A DNA stretch of 64,000 bases, taken from Allolucifera butyrica (GTDB taxonomy: Bacteria > Bacillota > Negativicutes > Sporomusales > UPPP01). The position numbers and the translations under genes are program-made. The notes under the pieces were generated by a model. It did no database searches. It had not been told where the DNA came from and worked only from the letters and a program-made list of their open reading frames with translations. Of this stretch, positions 25,192 to 32,938 are shown one piece after another. Positions within the stretch are counted from its first letter, which is position 1. Every line of letters begins with the position of its first letter. The stretch is from NCBI RefSeq assembly GCF_900476375.1, contig NZ_UPPP01000105.1, positions 124,001-188,000 of the forward strand. Direction: 5' to 3'.

Positions 25192-26550
25192 ATGTACCGG
25201 ACGGATTCCCTGCCGCAGAAGCTGCGGCTTTTTTTCCTGATTTTATTGCCGATTTTCATTACCCAGGTCGCGCTTAGCGCCATGAATTTTGCCGATACGA
25301 CCATGTCAGGCCATGCCGGGCGGGATGATTTAGCCGGTGTCGCGATCGGCAGTAATATCTGGATGCCCGTTTTTACCGGCATTAACGGCATTTTGCTGGC
25401 GGTTACGCCGATTATGGCCCACTTGCACGGAGCGGGAAAAAAAGAAAAAGTACCTTTTGTAGTTGTACAGGGTCTCTATCTGGCCCTGATTCTGGCGGGA
25501 ACGACCATTCTGGGGGGAGCCTTGACTGTCCTGCCGCTTTTACACCTGCTGCATCTCGAACCGGCGGTTGAGACCATTGCTTATCAGTTTCTCAAAGCCA
25601 TTGCCATCGGAATTGTCCCGTTTTTTCTCAGTATGGTGCTGCGAAGTTTTATTGATACCCTGGGCTATACGCGGGTGACCATGCTGATTACACTCACCGC
25701 CCTGCCAATTAATATATTGTTTAATTATCTCCTAATTTTCGGTAATTGGGGCTTTCCCCGTTTAGGCGGGGTCGGCGCCGGCTATGCTTCGGCTATTACG
25801 TACTGGTGCATCGTCTTGATTACGGTTCTGGTTATCCGGACGCTGGAACCGTTTAAAGAGTATGGCCTATTCCGCACCTTGTTCCGTATTTCGCCGGCGG
25901 CTTTTAAAGAACAGCTGGCCATCGGGCTGCCGATTGGCGTTTCCATCTTTTGCGAAACCAGTATTTTCGGTGTTGTCGCTTTATTAATGGCTAAATTCGG
26001 CACGGTGGTCATTGCGGCCCATCAGGCAGCCATTAACTTTGCCGGCCTTGTTTATATGCTGCCGCTCAGCATTTCCATGGCGCTGACGATTGCTGTCGGG
26101 TTTGAAGTGGGGGCGGGCCGGGTTGCGGACGCGCGCCAATACAGTTATCTGGGAATTGGCATTGCCGTCAGCCTGGCCCTGATTTGCGCCGCCGGCCTGC
26201 TGCTGTTCAACGGGCAGGTCGCGGGTTTATATACTGCGAGTCCGGATGTACTGCGGCTGATTCAGCAATTTTTGGTGTATGCCGCCTTCTTTCAGCTTTC
26301 CGATGCGATTGCGGCGCCAATTCAGGGAACACTGCGCGGCTACAAGGACGTGACGGTTGCTTTTATGATGGCGCTGATTTCCTATTGGGTGGTTGGCCTG
26401 CCGGCGGGGTTCATTCTGGCGAATTATACGCATTACGGACCGTTTGGTTATTGGCTGGGCTTTATTATCGGCCTGGCTTTTGGCGCGATTGGACTCTCGC
26501 TGCGGCTGGTACGTATCCAGCGCAAACTGATTTGGAATAAGCCGGTTTAA
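25192..26550 (+). CDS. MATE-family multidrug efflux transporter (NorM-like)
   Basis: A 452-residue polytopic protein with 12 helices in two halves. Half 1 has MNFADTTMSGHAG with the conserved Asp near residue 34 and the half 2 motif QAAINFAGLVYMLPLSISMA near residue 280, both typical of NorM-type MATE pumps. These export cationic or amphipathic compounds in exchange for sodium or protons. AGAGGTG precedes the ATG. It lies 49 nt upstream of the sigma-54 activator and near tryptophanase, so a role in exporting indole or related aromatics is possible but unproven. A weak hairpin (AAACCGT-AAAA-ACGGTTT) follows at about 26549-26567. Confidence 0.9.
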   Translation: MYRTDSLPQKLRLFFLILLPIFITQVALSAMNFADTTMSGHAGRDDLAGVAIGSNIWMPVFTGINGILLAVTPIMAHLHGAGKKEKVPFVVVQGLYLALILAGTTILGGALTVLPLLHLLHLEPAVETIAYQFLKAIAIGIVPFFLSMVLRSFIDTLGYTRVTMLITLTALPINILFNYLLIFGNWGFPRLGGVGAGYASAITYWCIVLITVLVIRTLEPFKEYGLFRTLFRISPAAFKEQLAIGLPIGVSIFCETSIFGVVALLMAKFGTVVIAAHQAAINFAGLVYMLPLSISMALTIAVGFEVGAGRVADARQYSYLGIGIAVSLALICAAGLLLFNGQVAGLYTASPDVLRLIQQFLVYAAFFQLSDAIAAPIQGTLRGYKDVTVAFMMALISYWVVGLPAGFILANYTHYGPFGYWLGFIIGLAFGAIGLSLRLVRIQRKLIWNKPV

Positions 26551-26599
26551 AACCGTAAAAACGGTTTGCATTTGACGCAAATTACAGGAAAGACGGACG

Positions 26600-28213
26600 G
26601 TGAGCAGTATGCAGGAATACGTCATTCACATTGATTTTGTGGATTGTCCGGGATTGGGCTATGAAATATTTAGATTGACGGAATTGAATCAGGTCGATAA
26701 GATTGCTATGGAAGTGCTGCCCAACCATGGTATGGTTATCAAATTCCGCTGCGTTTCTGAAGAGCAGGCGCAAAAACTGGCCGGGGATCTTACCTTAGTC
26801 AGTGGTGTTAAGTCAATCGTCTTTCGGGACCAAATGCCCTATGAAGAAAGAGAGCACGAGCTAAGGACAATTCTGGATTCGGTTAGTGAAGGAATTTTAG
26901 CCGTAAACAAGAAAGGCCGGATTTCTCATATTAATGAAGTGAGCTGCCGATTGTTACAATGCGGCAAGGGAGTGGCCGGCCTTAGCGCCGCAGAGCTTTT
27001 AGGGGCAAGTTCACTTGTTCTGGATACCTTGCGAACAGGCAAAAGTTACCGCCTGAAAGAGGAACGTCTCCAACAAGGCGGCAAAGCAATTGATCTTTTT
27101 ACCAGTACGACACCGGTCAGAAATGAAAAGGGGCAGATTATTGGTTCGGTGGCAACCATTAAAGATGTTAAGCAAGTGGCAACCATGCTGTCCAAAGTTG
27201 ATAAGATGCGCCGGCTGCGGTCCTTTGACGATATTGTTTATCAAAGTCCGAAAATGAGGCAACTGGTGGGCTATGCCAGCACTGTGGCCAAAAGCAGCTC
27301 CACCGTTTTACTGCGGGGAGAGAGCGGGACGGGAAAAGAATTGCTGGCCGCTGCGATTCATACGGAAGGGCCAAGATATAAGGCGCCTTTTCTGGCGGTA
27401 AATTGTGCGGCCTTGCCGGATACCCTTTTGGAAAGCGAATTGTTCGGTTATGAGGAAGGCGCTTTTACCGGCGCGGCGAAGGGCGGTAAAAAGGGCCTGT
27501 TTGAGCAGGCCGACGGCGGTACGCTGTTCCTGGATGAGATCGGTGAGATATCGCCCTCGGTACAAGTACGGCTATTGCGGGTTTTACAGGAAGGTACAAT
27601 CCGCAGGGTGGGAGGAGTTAATGAAATTGAGGTTGATGTCCGTATTATTGCGGCTACGCACTGCGACCTGGAGGCCATGATTTGCCGCCGGGAATTCCGG
27701 GAGGATTTGTATTACCGGCTCAACGTGATTCCGTTAACCATTCCGCCGCTCCGGGAGCGAAAAGAAGATATTCCGCTGCTGGCACAGTATTTGATCCGGA
27801 AAATCTGCACGAAACTGGAAAAAACGGTGGTCCGGCTGACACGGGAAAGCATCGGGCTGCTGATGAACCAGGAATGGCCCGGCAATGTGCGGCAGTTGGA
27901 GAATACATTGGAACGGGTTATCAATATGATTGATGCAACGGAAATTCAACCCGGTCATTTGCGGGCCTGGACCGATTTGTCTGCCAGTAAAAGAAATGGC
28001 GGCAATCTTTATTGGGACAAAGAGGGACTGCAGTTTGAGCTATCCCCGGACGGTCGTTGGCCGCATCTGAGAGAGATTGTGGCCGGAGTCGAAAAAGAAG
28101 TGATCCAACGGGTTTTAAAGAAATATCCTTCCTCCAGGCTGGCTGGACAAGTTTTGGGAGTGTCCAACACCACCATTTTAAATAAAATGAAAGCCTATGG
28201 AATTGAAGAATAA
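26600..28213 (+). CDS. Sigma-54-dependent transcriptional activator, TyrR-like (ACT-PAS-AAA-HTH)
   Basis: A 537-residue regulator: ACT-like domain about 1-75, PAS domain about 85-195, AAA+ domain about 210-440 and a TyrR-type C-terminal helix-turn-helix (LAGQVLGVSNTTILNKMKAY). The AAA+ part has Walker A GESGTGKE, the sigma-54 contact loop GAFTGA (as EEGAFTGAAKGG), Walker B GGTLFLDEIGE and the arginine finger in EFREDLYYRLNV. ACT-PAS-AAA-HTH is the TyrR layout, which senses aromatic amino acids. A sigma-54 promoter with tandem upstream repeats lies between it and tryptophanase, its evident target. GTG 26600 (AGGAAAG upstream) is used; ATG 26609 is equally possible. Confidence 0.92.
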   Translation: MSSMQEYVIHIDFVDCPGLGYEIFRLTELNQVDKIAMEVLPNHGMVIKFRCVSEEQAQKLAGDLTLVSGVKSIVFRDQMPYEEREHELRTILDSVSEGILAVNKKGRISHINEVSCRLLQCGKGVAGLSAAELLGASSLVLDTLRTGKSYRLKEERLQQGGKAIDLFTSTTPVRNEKGQIIGSVATIKDVKQVATMLSKVDKMRRLRSFDDIVYQSPKMRQLVGYASTVAKSSSTVLLRGESGTGKELLAAAIHTEGPRYKAPFLAVNCAALPDTLLESELFGYEEGAFTGAAKGGKKGLFEQADGGTLFLDEIGEISPSVQVRLLRVLQEGTIRRVGGVNEIEVDVRIIAATHCDLEAMICRREFREDLYYRLNVIPLTIPPLRERKEDIPLLAQYLIRKICTKLEKTVVRLTRESIGLLMNQEWPGNVRQLENTLERVINMIDATEIQPGHLRAWTDLSASKRNGGNLYWDKEGLQFELSPDGRWPHLREIVAGVEKEVIQRVLKKYPSSRLAGQVLGVSNTTILNKMKAYGIEE

Positions 28214-28237
28214 CGCCGGTAAACGCCGGCGTTTTAT
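28211..28237 (+). terminator. Terminator after the sigma-54 activator gene
   Basis: ACGCCGG pairs with CCGGCGT around TAAACG, followed by TTTATCTTTTC. Confidence 0.8.
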
Positions 28238-28246
28238 CTTTTCTTG

Positions 28247-28297
28247 TGATAAAAATTTTTGACAGTGATAAGAATATTTGACAAGAATATTTATCAG
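28247..28297 (+). promoter_or_regulatory. Tandem upstream activator sites for tryptophanase
   Basis: TGATAAAAATTTTTGACA (28247-28264) and TGATAAGAATATTTGACA (28266-28283) are direct repeats with 19-nt spacing; an AGAATATTTATCA half follows (28285-28297). They lie 52-88 nt upstream of the -24 element, where enhancer sites of sigma-54 activators are expected. A perfect TGCGCT-G-AGCGCA palindrome sits at 28301-28313. Confidence 0.7.
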
Positions 28298-28334
28298 AGT
28301 TGCGCTGAGCGCAGTTGTGATGAGATAAATCGCC

Positions 28335-28350
28335 TGGCACGCTGTTTGCA
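28335..28350 (+). promoter_or_regulatory. Sigma-54 (-24/-12) promoter of tryptophanase
   Basis: TGGCAC (28335-28340), 5 nt, TTGCA (28346-28350) is an exact match to the sigma-54 consensus, 50 nt upstream of the GTG start of tnaA and directly downstream of a sigma-54 activator gene. Confidence 0.92.
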
Positions 28351-28400
28351 TAAATTAACGGGTAAAATGGATTTTATTTTGAAATTGGGAGGAATTCACT

Positions 28401-29783
28401 GTGGTTAGGAAAGCGGAGCCGTATCGCATTAAAATGGTTGAACCAATTCGTATGATTTCCCGGGAAGCAAGAATACGGGCGTTGAAAGAAGCCGGCTATA
28501 ATCCCTTTGCTCTTAAATCGGAAGATGTATATATTGATTTATTGACTGACAGCGGTACCGGGGCGATGAGCGACCGGCAGTGGTCCGCTCTAATGCTGGG
28601 AGATGAGGCGTATGCCGGCAGCAAATCCTTTTTTAAGGTCAAGGACGCGGTGGAAGAGATCTTTGATTATAATTATGTCATTCCGACGCATCAGGGACGG
28701 GGCGCCGAACAAGTCCTTTTTCCCCACCTTATTAAGCGGCAAGGTCAGTATGTAGTAGGCAATATGCATTTTGATACCACCATGGCCTGGATTGAGCTCA
28801 ATGGGGCGGTGCCGGTGAATCTGGTGATTTCGGAAGCGTTCGATACCCAAACGGAACATCCGTTTAAGGGAAATCTGGATTTGGAGCGTTTGGAAGAGTT
28901 TATTATTGACCGGGGAGCGGATAACATCGCCTTTATCAATATAACCGTTACCTGTAATTCCGCCGGCGGACAGCCGGTTTCCATGGAGAATGTGCGCGGG
29001 GTGAAACGGATTGCCGACAAATATGGTCTTCACATCAACTTTGACTCGGCCCGTTTTGCTGAAAATGCTTATTTCATCCGGAAACGCGAGGCCGGGTACA
29101 GTGAGCGAAGCATTCAAACGATCGTGAAGGAAATGTATGCTATGGGAGATACGTTTACCATGAGCGCGAAAAAGGATGCCATTGTGAATATGGGCGGAAT
29201 GATCGCCATTAAGACGGATGCCGGCCTTTACGCCGCCGCCAGTGCTTCCTGCGTTCCTATGGAAGGTTTTGTAACTTACGGCGGATTATCCGGCAGGGAT
29301 ATGGAATGTTTGGCGGTAGGCCTGCAGGAAGGGCTGGATGTCGACTATCTGGAAAGCCGCATTGGCCAAGTAGAGTATTTGGGGGAAGAACTTCGCCGGC
29401 GGGGAATTCCCATTCAGTGGCCGGTTGGCGGGCATGCGGTATTTGTCGATGCCGGTAAATTTTTGCCCCATATTCCGGCGGAGCAGTTTCCAGCCCAGGC
29501 GCTTTGCAACGAACTCTATCTGGAGGCCGGTATTCGGCCGGTAGAAGTTGGTTCGCTGCTTTTGGGACGTGACCCGCAAACAGGGATTCAGAAAAAGGCC
29601 GACGTGGAATTCATGCGCCTCACCATTCCCCGCCGGGTCTATACCGACCGTCATATGGATGTGGTGGTAGATGCATTAGCCGCTATCTGGCACCGGCGCG
29701 AACAGATCAGAGGGCTCAAGTTTACCTACGAACCCAAGGTATTGCGCCATTTTCTTTGCCGTTTAGAGCCTATGGACGAGTAA
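28401..29783 (+). CDS. tnaA: Tryptophanase (tryptophan indole-lyase)
   Basis: A 460-residue PLP enzyme of the beta-eliminating lyase family that splits tryptophan into indole, pyruvate and ammonia. The PLP lysine is K258 in TMSAKKDA. Tyrosine phenol-lyase was the alternative: that enzyme has an Arg in the SMERG motif that binds the phenol, whereas here the position is V383 (PVEVGSLLLGR), as in tryptophanases, and the segments FDTT, FKGNLDLERL and FVDAGKFLPHIPAEQFPAQAL also follow tryptophanase. The GTG start has GGGAGGAA upstream. There is no room for a TnaC leader peptide between promoter and start; control appears to be by sigma-54 activation instead of attenuation. Confidence 0.88.
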   Translation: MVRKAEPYRIKMVEPIRMISREARIRALKEAGYNPFALKSEDVYIDLLTDSGTGAMSDRQWSALMLGDEAYAGSKSFFKVKDAVEEIFDYNYVIPTHQGRGAEQVLFPHLIKRQGQYVVGNMHFDTTMAWIELNGAVPVNLVISEAFDTQTEHPFKGNLDLERLEEFIIDRGADNIAFINITVTCNSAGGQPVSMENVRGVKRIADKYGLHINFDSARFAENAYFIRKREAGYSERSIQTIVKEMYAMGDTFTMSAKKDAIVNMGGMIAIKTDAGLYAAASASCVPMEGFVTYGGLSGRDMECLAVGLQEGLDVDYLESRIGQVEYLGEELRRRGIPIQWPVGGHAVFVDAGKFLPHIPAEQFPAQALCNELYLEAGIRPVEVGSLLLGRDPQTGIQKKADVEFMRLTIPRRVYTDRHMDVVVDALAAIWHRREQIRGLKFTYEPKVLRHFLCRLEPMDE

Positions 29784-29826
29784 GGAGTAATTCGCCGGTA
29801 ATTACGATACTAAATATAATATAAAG

Positions 29827-29866
29827 GCCAGGACACTCTTCGAATCAGCCGGAAGAGTGCCCTGGC
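29827..29866 (+). terminator. Stem-loop after tryptophanase
   Basis: GCCAGGACACTCTTC pairs with GAAGAGTGCCCTGGC around a 10-nt loop. The T tract is poor (TTGC), so termination strength is uncertain. Confidence 0.6.
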
Positions 29867-29890
29867 TTGCAATGGGATCAGAAAGCCGAA

Positions 29891-29938
29891 AAGTAAAATA
29901 CTTTCCTTCCACTTAAAGACCCTTTGGGGCTTTCTGAG
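29891..29938. repeat. 48-nt intergenic element, copy 1
   Basis: AAGTAAAATACTTTCCTTCC and the following AAAGACCCTTTGGGGCTTT closely match 58596-58643. It lies within a larger stem (CAGAAAGCC at 29879 with GGGGCTTTCTG at 29926). It precedes an HD-domain gene. Confidence 0.6.
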
Positions 29939-30007
29939 AAGGAAATGCCGGCTGGCGATAGAATTCATTTAGTAGACCTTTTATTAAATACAAGGAGGAA
30001 ATGCATA

Positions 30008-30481
30008 ATGAATCGTATTTTTGAAATGCAACGCAAAATGCTGCGAAAAATTGCCGAATTTCAAAATAAGGCGATGGAGCGGGATCAACCCTTGGATTGG
30101 GAACGGGTCCATATGATAAGCTGCGCAAAGATTGGCGAAATGCTGGCATTAAAGCGCGGCGCGGATACCGAAATGGCGGCAATCGCCTGTTCGGTCCACG
30201 ATTATGGCCGTATATTGACGGGAAAACAGAAAAACCACGCTGTGGCCGGTTATGAGCCTCTGCTGCTGTTTTTGACCCAATGCGGTTGTTTTGCGCCGGA
30301 TGAAGTTGAGTTGATTGCGCGAGCGGCCAAAAAACACAGTAATAAGAGTGAAGTGGGAACACCGGTGGAAGAAATCGTTAAAGATGCCGATGTCCTCGAC
30401 TGTTATCAGTACGGTCTGCCGATTGAAAGGGAAGAGCAAAGACTCCGGCTGACGAAAGTGCTGGCAGAAATCAGCGGATAA
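30008..30481 (+). CDS. HD-domain phosphohydrolase-like protein
   Basis: A 157-residue soluble protein with a compact HD domain: His in WERVHMISCAKIGEML (about residue 37), the HD doublet in ACSVHDYGRI (about 65), a further His in KNHAVAGYE and the Asp of VKDADVLD (about 130). These are the metal-binding positions of HD hydrolases, which act on nucleotides or other phosphoesters. The substrate cannot be predicted. ATG 30008 follows AGGAGG by 9 nt. An in-frame extension to 29924 has no ribosome binding site of similar quality. It shares a bidirectional terminator with the outer-membrane protein gene. Confidence 0.82.
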   Translation: MNRIFEMQRKMLRKIAEFQNKAMERDQPLDWERVHMISCAKIGEMLALKRGADTEMAAIACSVHDYGRILTGKQKNHAVAGYEPLLLFLTQCGCFAPDEVELIARAAKKHSNKSEVGTPVEEIVKDADVLDCYQYGLPIEREEQRLRLTKVLAEISG

Positions 30482-30520
30482 AAAACAGGTCTTACCCATA
30501 GGGTTAAGACCTGTTTTTTA
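30481..30520. terminator. Bidirectional terminator
   Basis: AAAAACAGGTCTTA pairs with TAAGACCTGTTTTT, with T tracts on both strands, between convergent genes. Confidence 0.93.
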
Positions 30521-30534
30521 TTTTACATTAATTA

Positions 30535-31053
30535 TTAGAACTTATAGTTGATGCCAAAACCTAAACCATCATAGGTGGGGTAATAATCTCTTTTGAGTGA
30601 TTTGTAACCAAGATTTAAGGATGTTTGACTGTTCATTTTGAAGTTCAACCCGGTCTGCCATTCTGTCGCGCTGCTGCTGGTGGTTACGGAGACGTAGCCG
30701 TCCAGATTATTAGACAGGTTGACGTTGGCGCCAATGCCATAGAAGAATTGACTGTTGTCGTCGCTGTAATCCCGGTTGCCGGCAATCAGACGGACGTTCG
30801 GGTCCAGTTTATACTGGGCATAAATATCGGTAGTATGAAAATCAGTGTAACCATTGCGTTCAACGCCAAGAATAAATTGGGGCGAAACCGCGTTTTCCAG
30901 ATAGAAGCTATCATCGCTGGTACTGTGGGAAAGGTCGTAATGGTTGTAGCCGATAGCAGTTTCTCCTTGCTGCAAGTCGGTAATCGGCGCAGCAAAAGCT
31001 GTCGTAGCGAACAGCATGGAACCGGCAAGGATAGTTAAAATTTTCTTGTTCAT
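30535..31053 (-). CDS. Small outer-membrane beta-barrel protein
   Basis: A 172-residue protein with a classic signal peptide (cleavage after TAFAA near residue 22) and about eight amphipathic strands of alternating residues (ETAIGYNHYDL, TTDIYAQYKLD, VRLIAGNRDYS, EWQTGLNFKM, TSLNLGYKSL), ending GLGFGINYKF. The terminal Phe preceded by aromatic and hydrophobic alternation is the outer-membrane insertion signal recognised by BamA. Such proteins do not occur in monoderm Firmicutes, so this gene is the best evidence that the host has an outer membrane, as Negativicutes do. GGAGGAAG precedes the start. Its function could be a small porin or adhesin. Confidence 0.85.
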   Translation of the reverse strand: MNKKILTILAGSMLFATTAFAAPITDLQQGETAIGYNHYDLSHSTSDDSFYLENAVSPQFILGVERNGYTDFHTTDIYAQYKLDPNVRLIAGNRDYSDDNSQFFYGIGANVNLSNNLDGYVSVTTSSSATEWQTGLNFKMNSQTSLNLGYKSLKRDYYPTYDGLGFGINYKF

Positions 31054-31240
31054 AAAACTCTTCCTCCTAAGTGGTTATGTAACGACTGGCGGGCAGCCAC
31101 GCAGAGCGAACGGTGCGAGCCAATCGATTTCATGTGAATACAATACCATGGAAATGTGACAAAAGTGTGACAAGATGGGGAGTCTGTCTGTGATTTTGTG
31201 GGATTCATTATGTTTTTGGCTTAGATAGCATATAGATGTA

Positions 31241-31293
31241 ATGGCAACCCGCAGTTAAGGCCGTCTGAAGAGCGAAGTGGGAACTCTTGCCAT
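31241..31293 (+). other. Possible structured leader before the phosphoesterase gene
   Basis: ATGGCAA and TTGCCAT form an outer stem around about 40 nt with internal CCC/GGG pairing. It lies about 60 nt upstream of the phosphoesterase start. I do not recognise a riboswitch class. The 31054-31351 gap contains no other feature I can support. Confidence 0.3.
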
Positions 31294-31351
31294 ATCGCGG
31301 AAAAGAAGATTCAGCAGCTAAAATTATTCTATAAGATCGGGAGGAGTGAGC

Positions 31352-32605
31352 ATGCTGCCGAGAAGGACATTTCTGTGCAGTATTTTTCTGGTTGTCTTTA
31401 GTGTTATATTGCTGACAGTTCTATCTGCCGTAGTTCTGGGCGCCGGTTTTGTGCCGGACCATATTATTCTGACCTGGAAGGGAGACCCCGGGACGACTCA
31501 GACAATAACCTGGAGAACCAAGGCGCCCACGGGGCCGGGAGAAGTCCGGTATGCTGCAATGACGGAAAATATAGGAGCTTCCTCCATGGCCTGTACCGTA
31601 GCCGCAGTGGAGCGACTCGTTACCAATGAGGGAGATGTGTACCTTCATTCGGCGACTTTAACCGGTTTAAAGCCTGGTGTCCGTTACCTGTACCGTGTCG
31701 GCGACGGCGAAAACTGGAGCGAAATACATACCTTTATTACGGCTGCGGATACGGTAGCCCATTTTACATTTCTCGTTTTTGGCGATTCTCAGAGTATTGA
31801 TTATAATGTATGGCGGACTACCCTGCAGGCGGCTTACCGGTCTAATCCCGGCGCGGCGTTTCTGGTTAATGTGGGGGACCTGGTGGATAGGGGGCAGGAT
31901 ATGGGACAGTGGAATGCATGGTTTGATGCCGGCCGGGGCGTGATTGACACCATCCCCGTTATGCCCGCAACGGGAAATCATGAAATGTATACTCCGATGC
32001 AGCGGTTTTCCCGGCCCGTGTTCTTTACAGCTCAATTCAAACTGCCGCAGAATGGTCCTGACGGCTTGCGGGGACAGGCTTACTCGTTTGATTATGGAAA
32101 TGTCCACTTTATTGTGCTGGACAGCCAGGAAAATGAGGAAGGAGAGCAGATTCCTAAAATGCTGGCGAGACAGAAAGCGTGGCTGGAAAAGGATTTGGCC
32201 GCAACGGATAAAAAATGGAAGATGGCCTTCTTTCACCGTCCTCCTTACAGCAATAAGGATTCGGAGGATAATGCAACCATCCGGGCGGCGTTTGTGCCGG
32301 TTTTGGAAAAGTATCATACCGATGTGGTTTTTACCGGTCATGACCATGTTTATGCCCGGACCTATCCCATGCGGGGCGGCGTCGCGGCGGACCCTTCCGT
32401 AAGGGGTACGATGTATGTCGCTACGGGCCGCAGCGGTACCAAAACCTATCCTGACGGTAAGGCTGAACCCTGGGATCGGTTTTTTTATAACCCCCAGGAC
32501 GAACCGAACTATATTATGGTAGAAGCAGGAAAGGATGTACTGACGGTTAAGGCTTTTAAACAGAGCGGCAGTCTGATTGATTCGTGGAATTTATATAAAA
32601 AATAA
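31352..32605 (+). CDS. Secreted purple-acid-phosphatase-like metallophosphoesterase
   Basis: A 417-residue exported protein: N-terminal signal/anchor about 5-30, a fibronectin-III-like domain about 35-130 (HIILTWKGDPGTTQTITWRT opening, as in purple acid phosphatases), and a calcineurin-type phosphoesterase domain about 135-360. The metal ligands are visible in FGDSQS, GDLVDRG, GNHEMY, HRPPYS and GHDHVYAR. Purple acid phosphatases hydrolyse phosphomonoesters outside the cytoplasm. ATG 31352 is 6-7 nt after GGGAGG; GTG 31346 abuts it. It is monocistronic and converges on a small minus-strand gene across a very stable hairpin. Confidence 0.88.
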   Translation: MLPRRTFLCSIFLVVFSVILLTVLSAVVLGAGFVPDHIILTWKGDPGTTQTITWRTKAPTGPGEVRYAAMTENIGASSMACTVAAVERLVTNEGDVYLHSATLTGLKPGVRYLYRVGDGENWSEIHTFITAADTVAHFTFLVFGDSQSIDYNVWRTTLQAAYRSNPGAAFLVNVGDLVDRGQDMGQWNAWFDAGRGVIDTIPVMPATGNHEMYTPMQRFSRPVFFTAQFKLPQNGPDGLRGQAYSFDYGNVHFIVLDSQENEEGEQIPKMLARQKAWLEKDLAATDKKWKMAFFHRPPYSNKDSEDNATIRAAFVPVLEKYHTDVVFTGHDHVYARTYPMRGGVAADPSVRGTMYVATGRSGTKTYPDGKAEPWDRFFYNPQDEPNYIMVEAGKDVLTVKAFKQSGSLIDSWNLYKK

Positions 32606-32653
32606 CTGTATAAGGAGCCGATTTGTTTTTCTAAAATCGGCTCCTTATACAGT
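32605..32653. terminator. Very stable bidirectional terminator with 20-bp perfect stem
   Basis: ACTGTATAAGGAGCCGATTT pairs base-for-base with its complement ending at 32653, around a T-rich loop. It separates convergent genes and contains the TAA stop at its edge. Confidence 0.8.
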
Positions 32654-32672
32654 CAACAATTTAAAGCCTTAT

Positions 32673-32846
32673 TCAGGCATGTTTTTTGTGACGGATTTTA
32701 TAGCGGAACCAGCGTTCGCAATCCGTCCAGATCGCTACGGCGACGAATCCGCCGATGAAGAGATGGCCCAAGTTCAGACCGTCATAAAACTGGTCGATTA
32801 GTAAAAAGCCGACACCGATAATACAAACCAGAGTGCATGCCCGCAC
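32673..32846 (-). CDS. 57-residue small membrane-associated protein
   Basis: GTG at 32846 on the minus strand has AAAGGAGG about 8 nt upstream and opens a 57-codon frame ending TGA. The product begins VRACTLVCIIGVGFLLIDQF, then has a second hydrophobic stretch (LFIGGFVAVAIW) and a basic tail (RWFRYKIRHKKHA). Two short helices and a positive C-terminus suggest an inner-membrane miniprotein. The strong ribosome binding site, clean stop and shared terminator at 32605-32653 support a real gene. No family recognised. Confidence 0.7.
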   Translation of the reverse strand: MRACTLVCIIGVGFLLIDQFYDGLNLGHLFIGGFVAVAIWTDCERWFRYKIRHKKHA

Positions 32847-32938
32847 GTTGAATTCCTCCTTTGCGGCTTTAGCAGCATTATAACGCTTTTTGCCCGGCGG
32901 GGGAAATTAAGGGTTATTATCGGTATGATAAAAAAATT

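Noticed and set aside
28401..29783. Tyrosine phenol-lyase as the identity of the PLP lyase
   Set aside because: The arginine that defines tyrosine phenol-lyase is replaced by V383, and flanking motifs follow tryptophanase.
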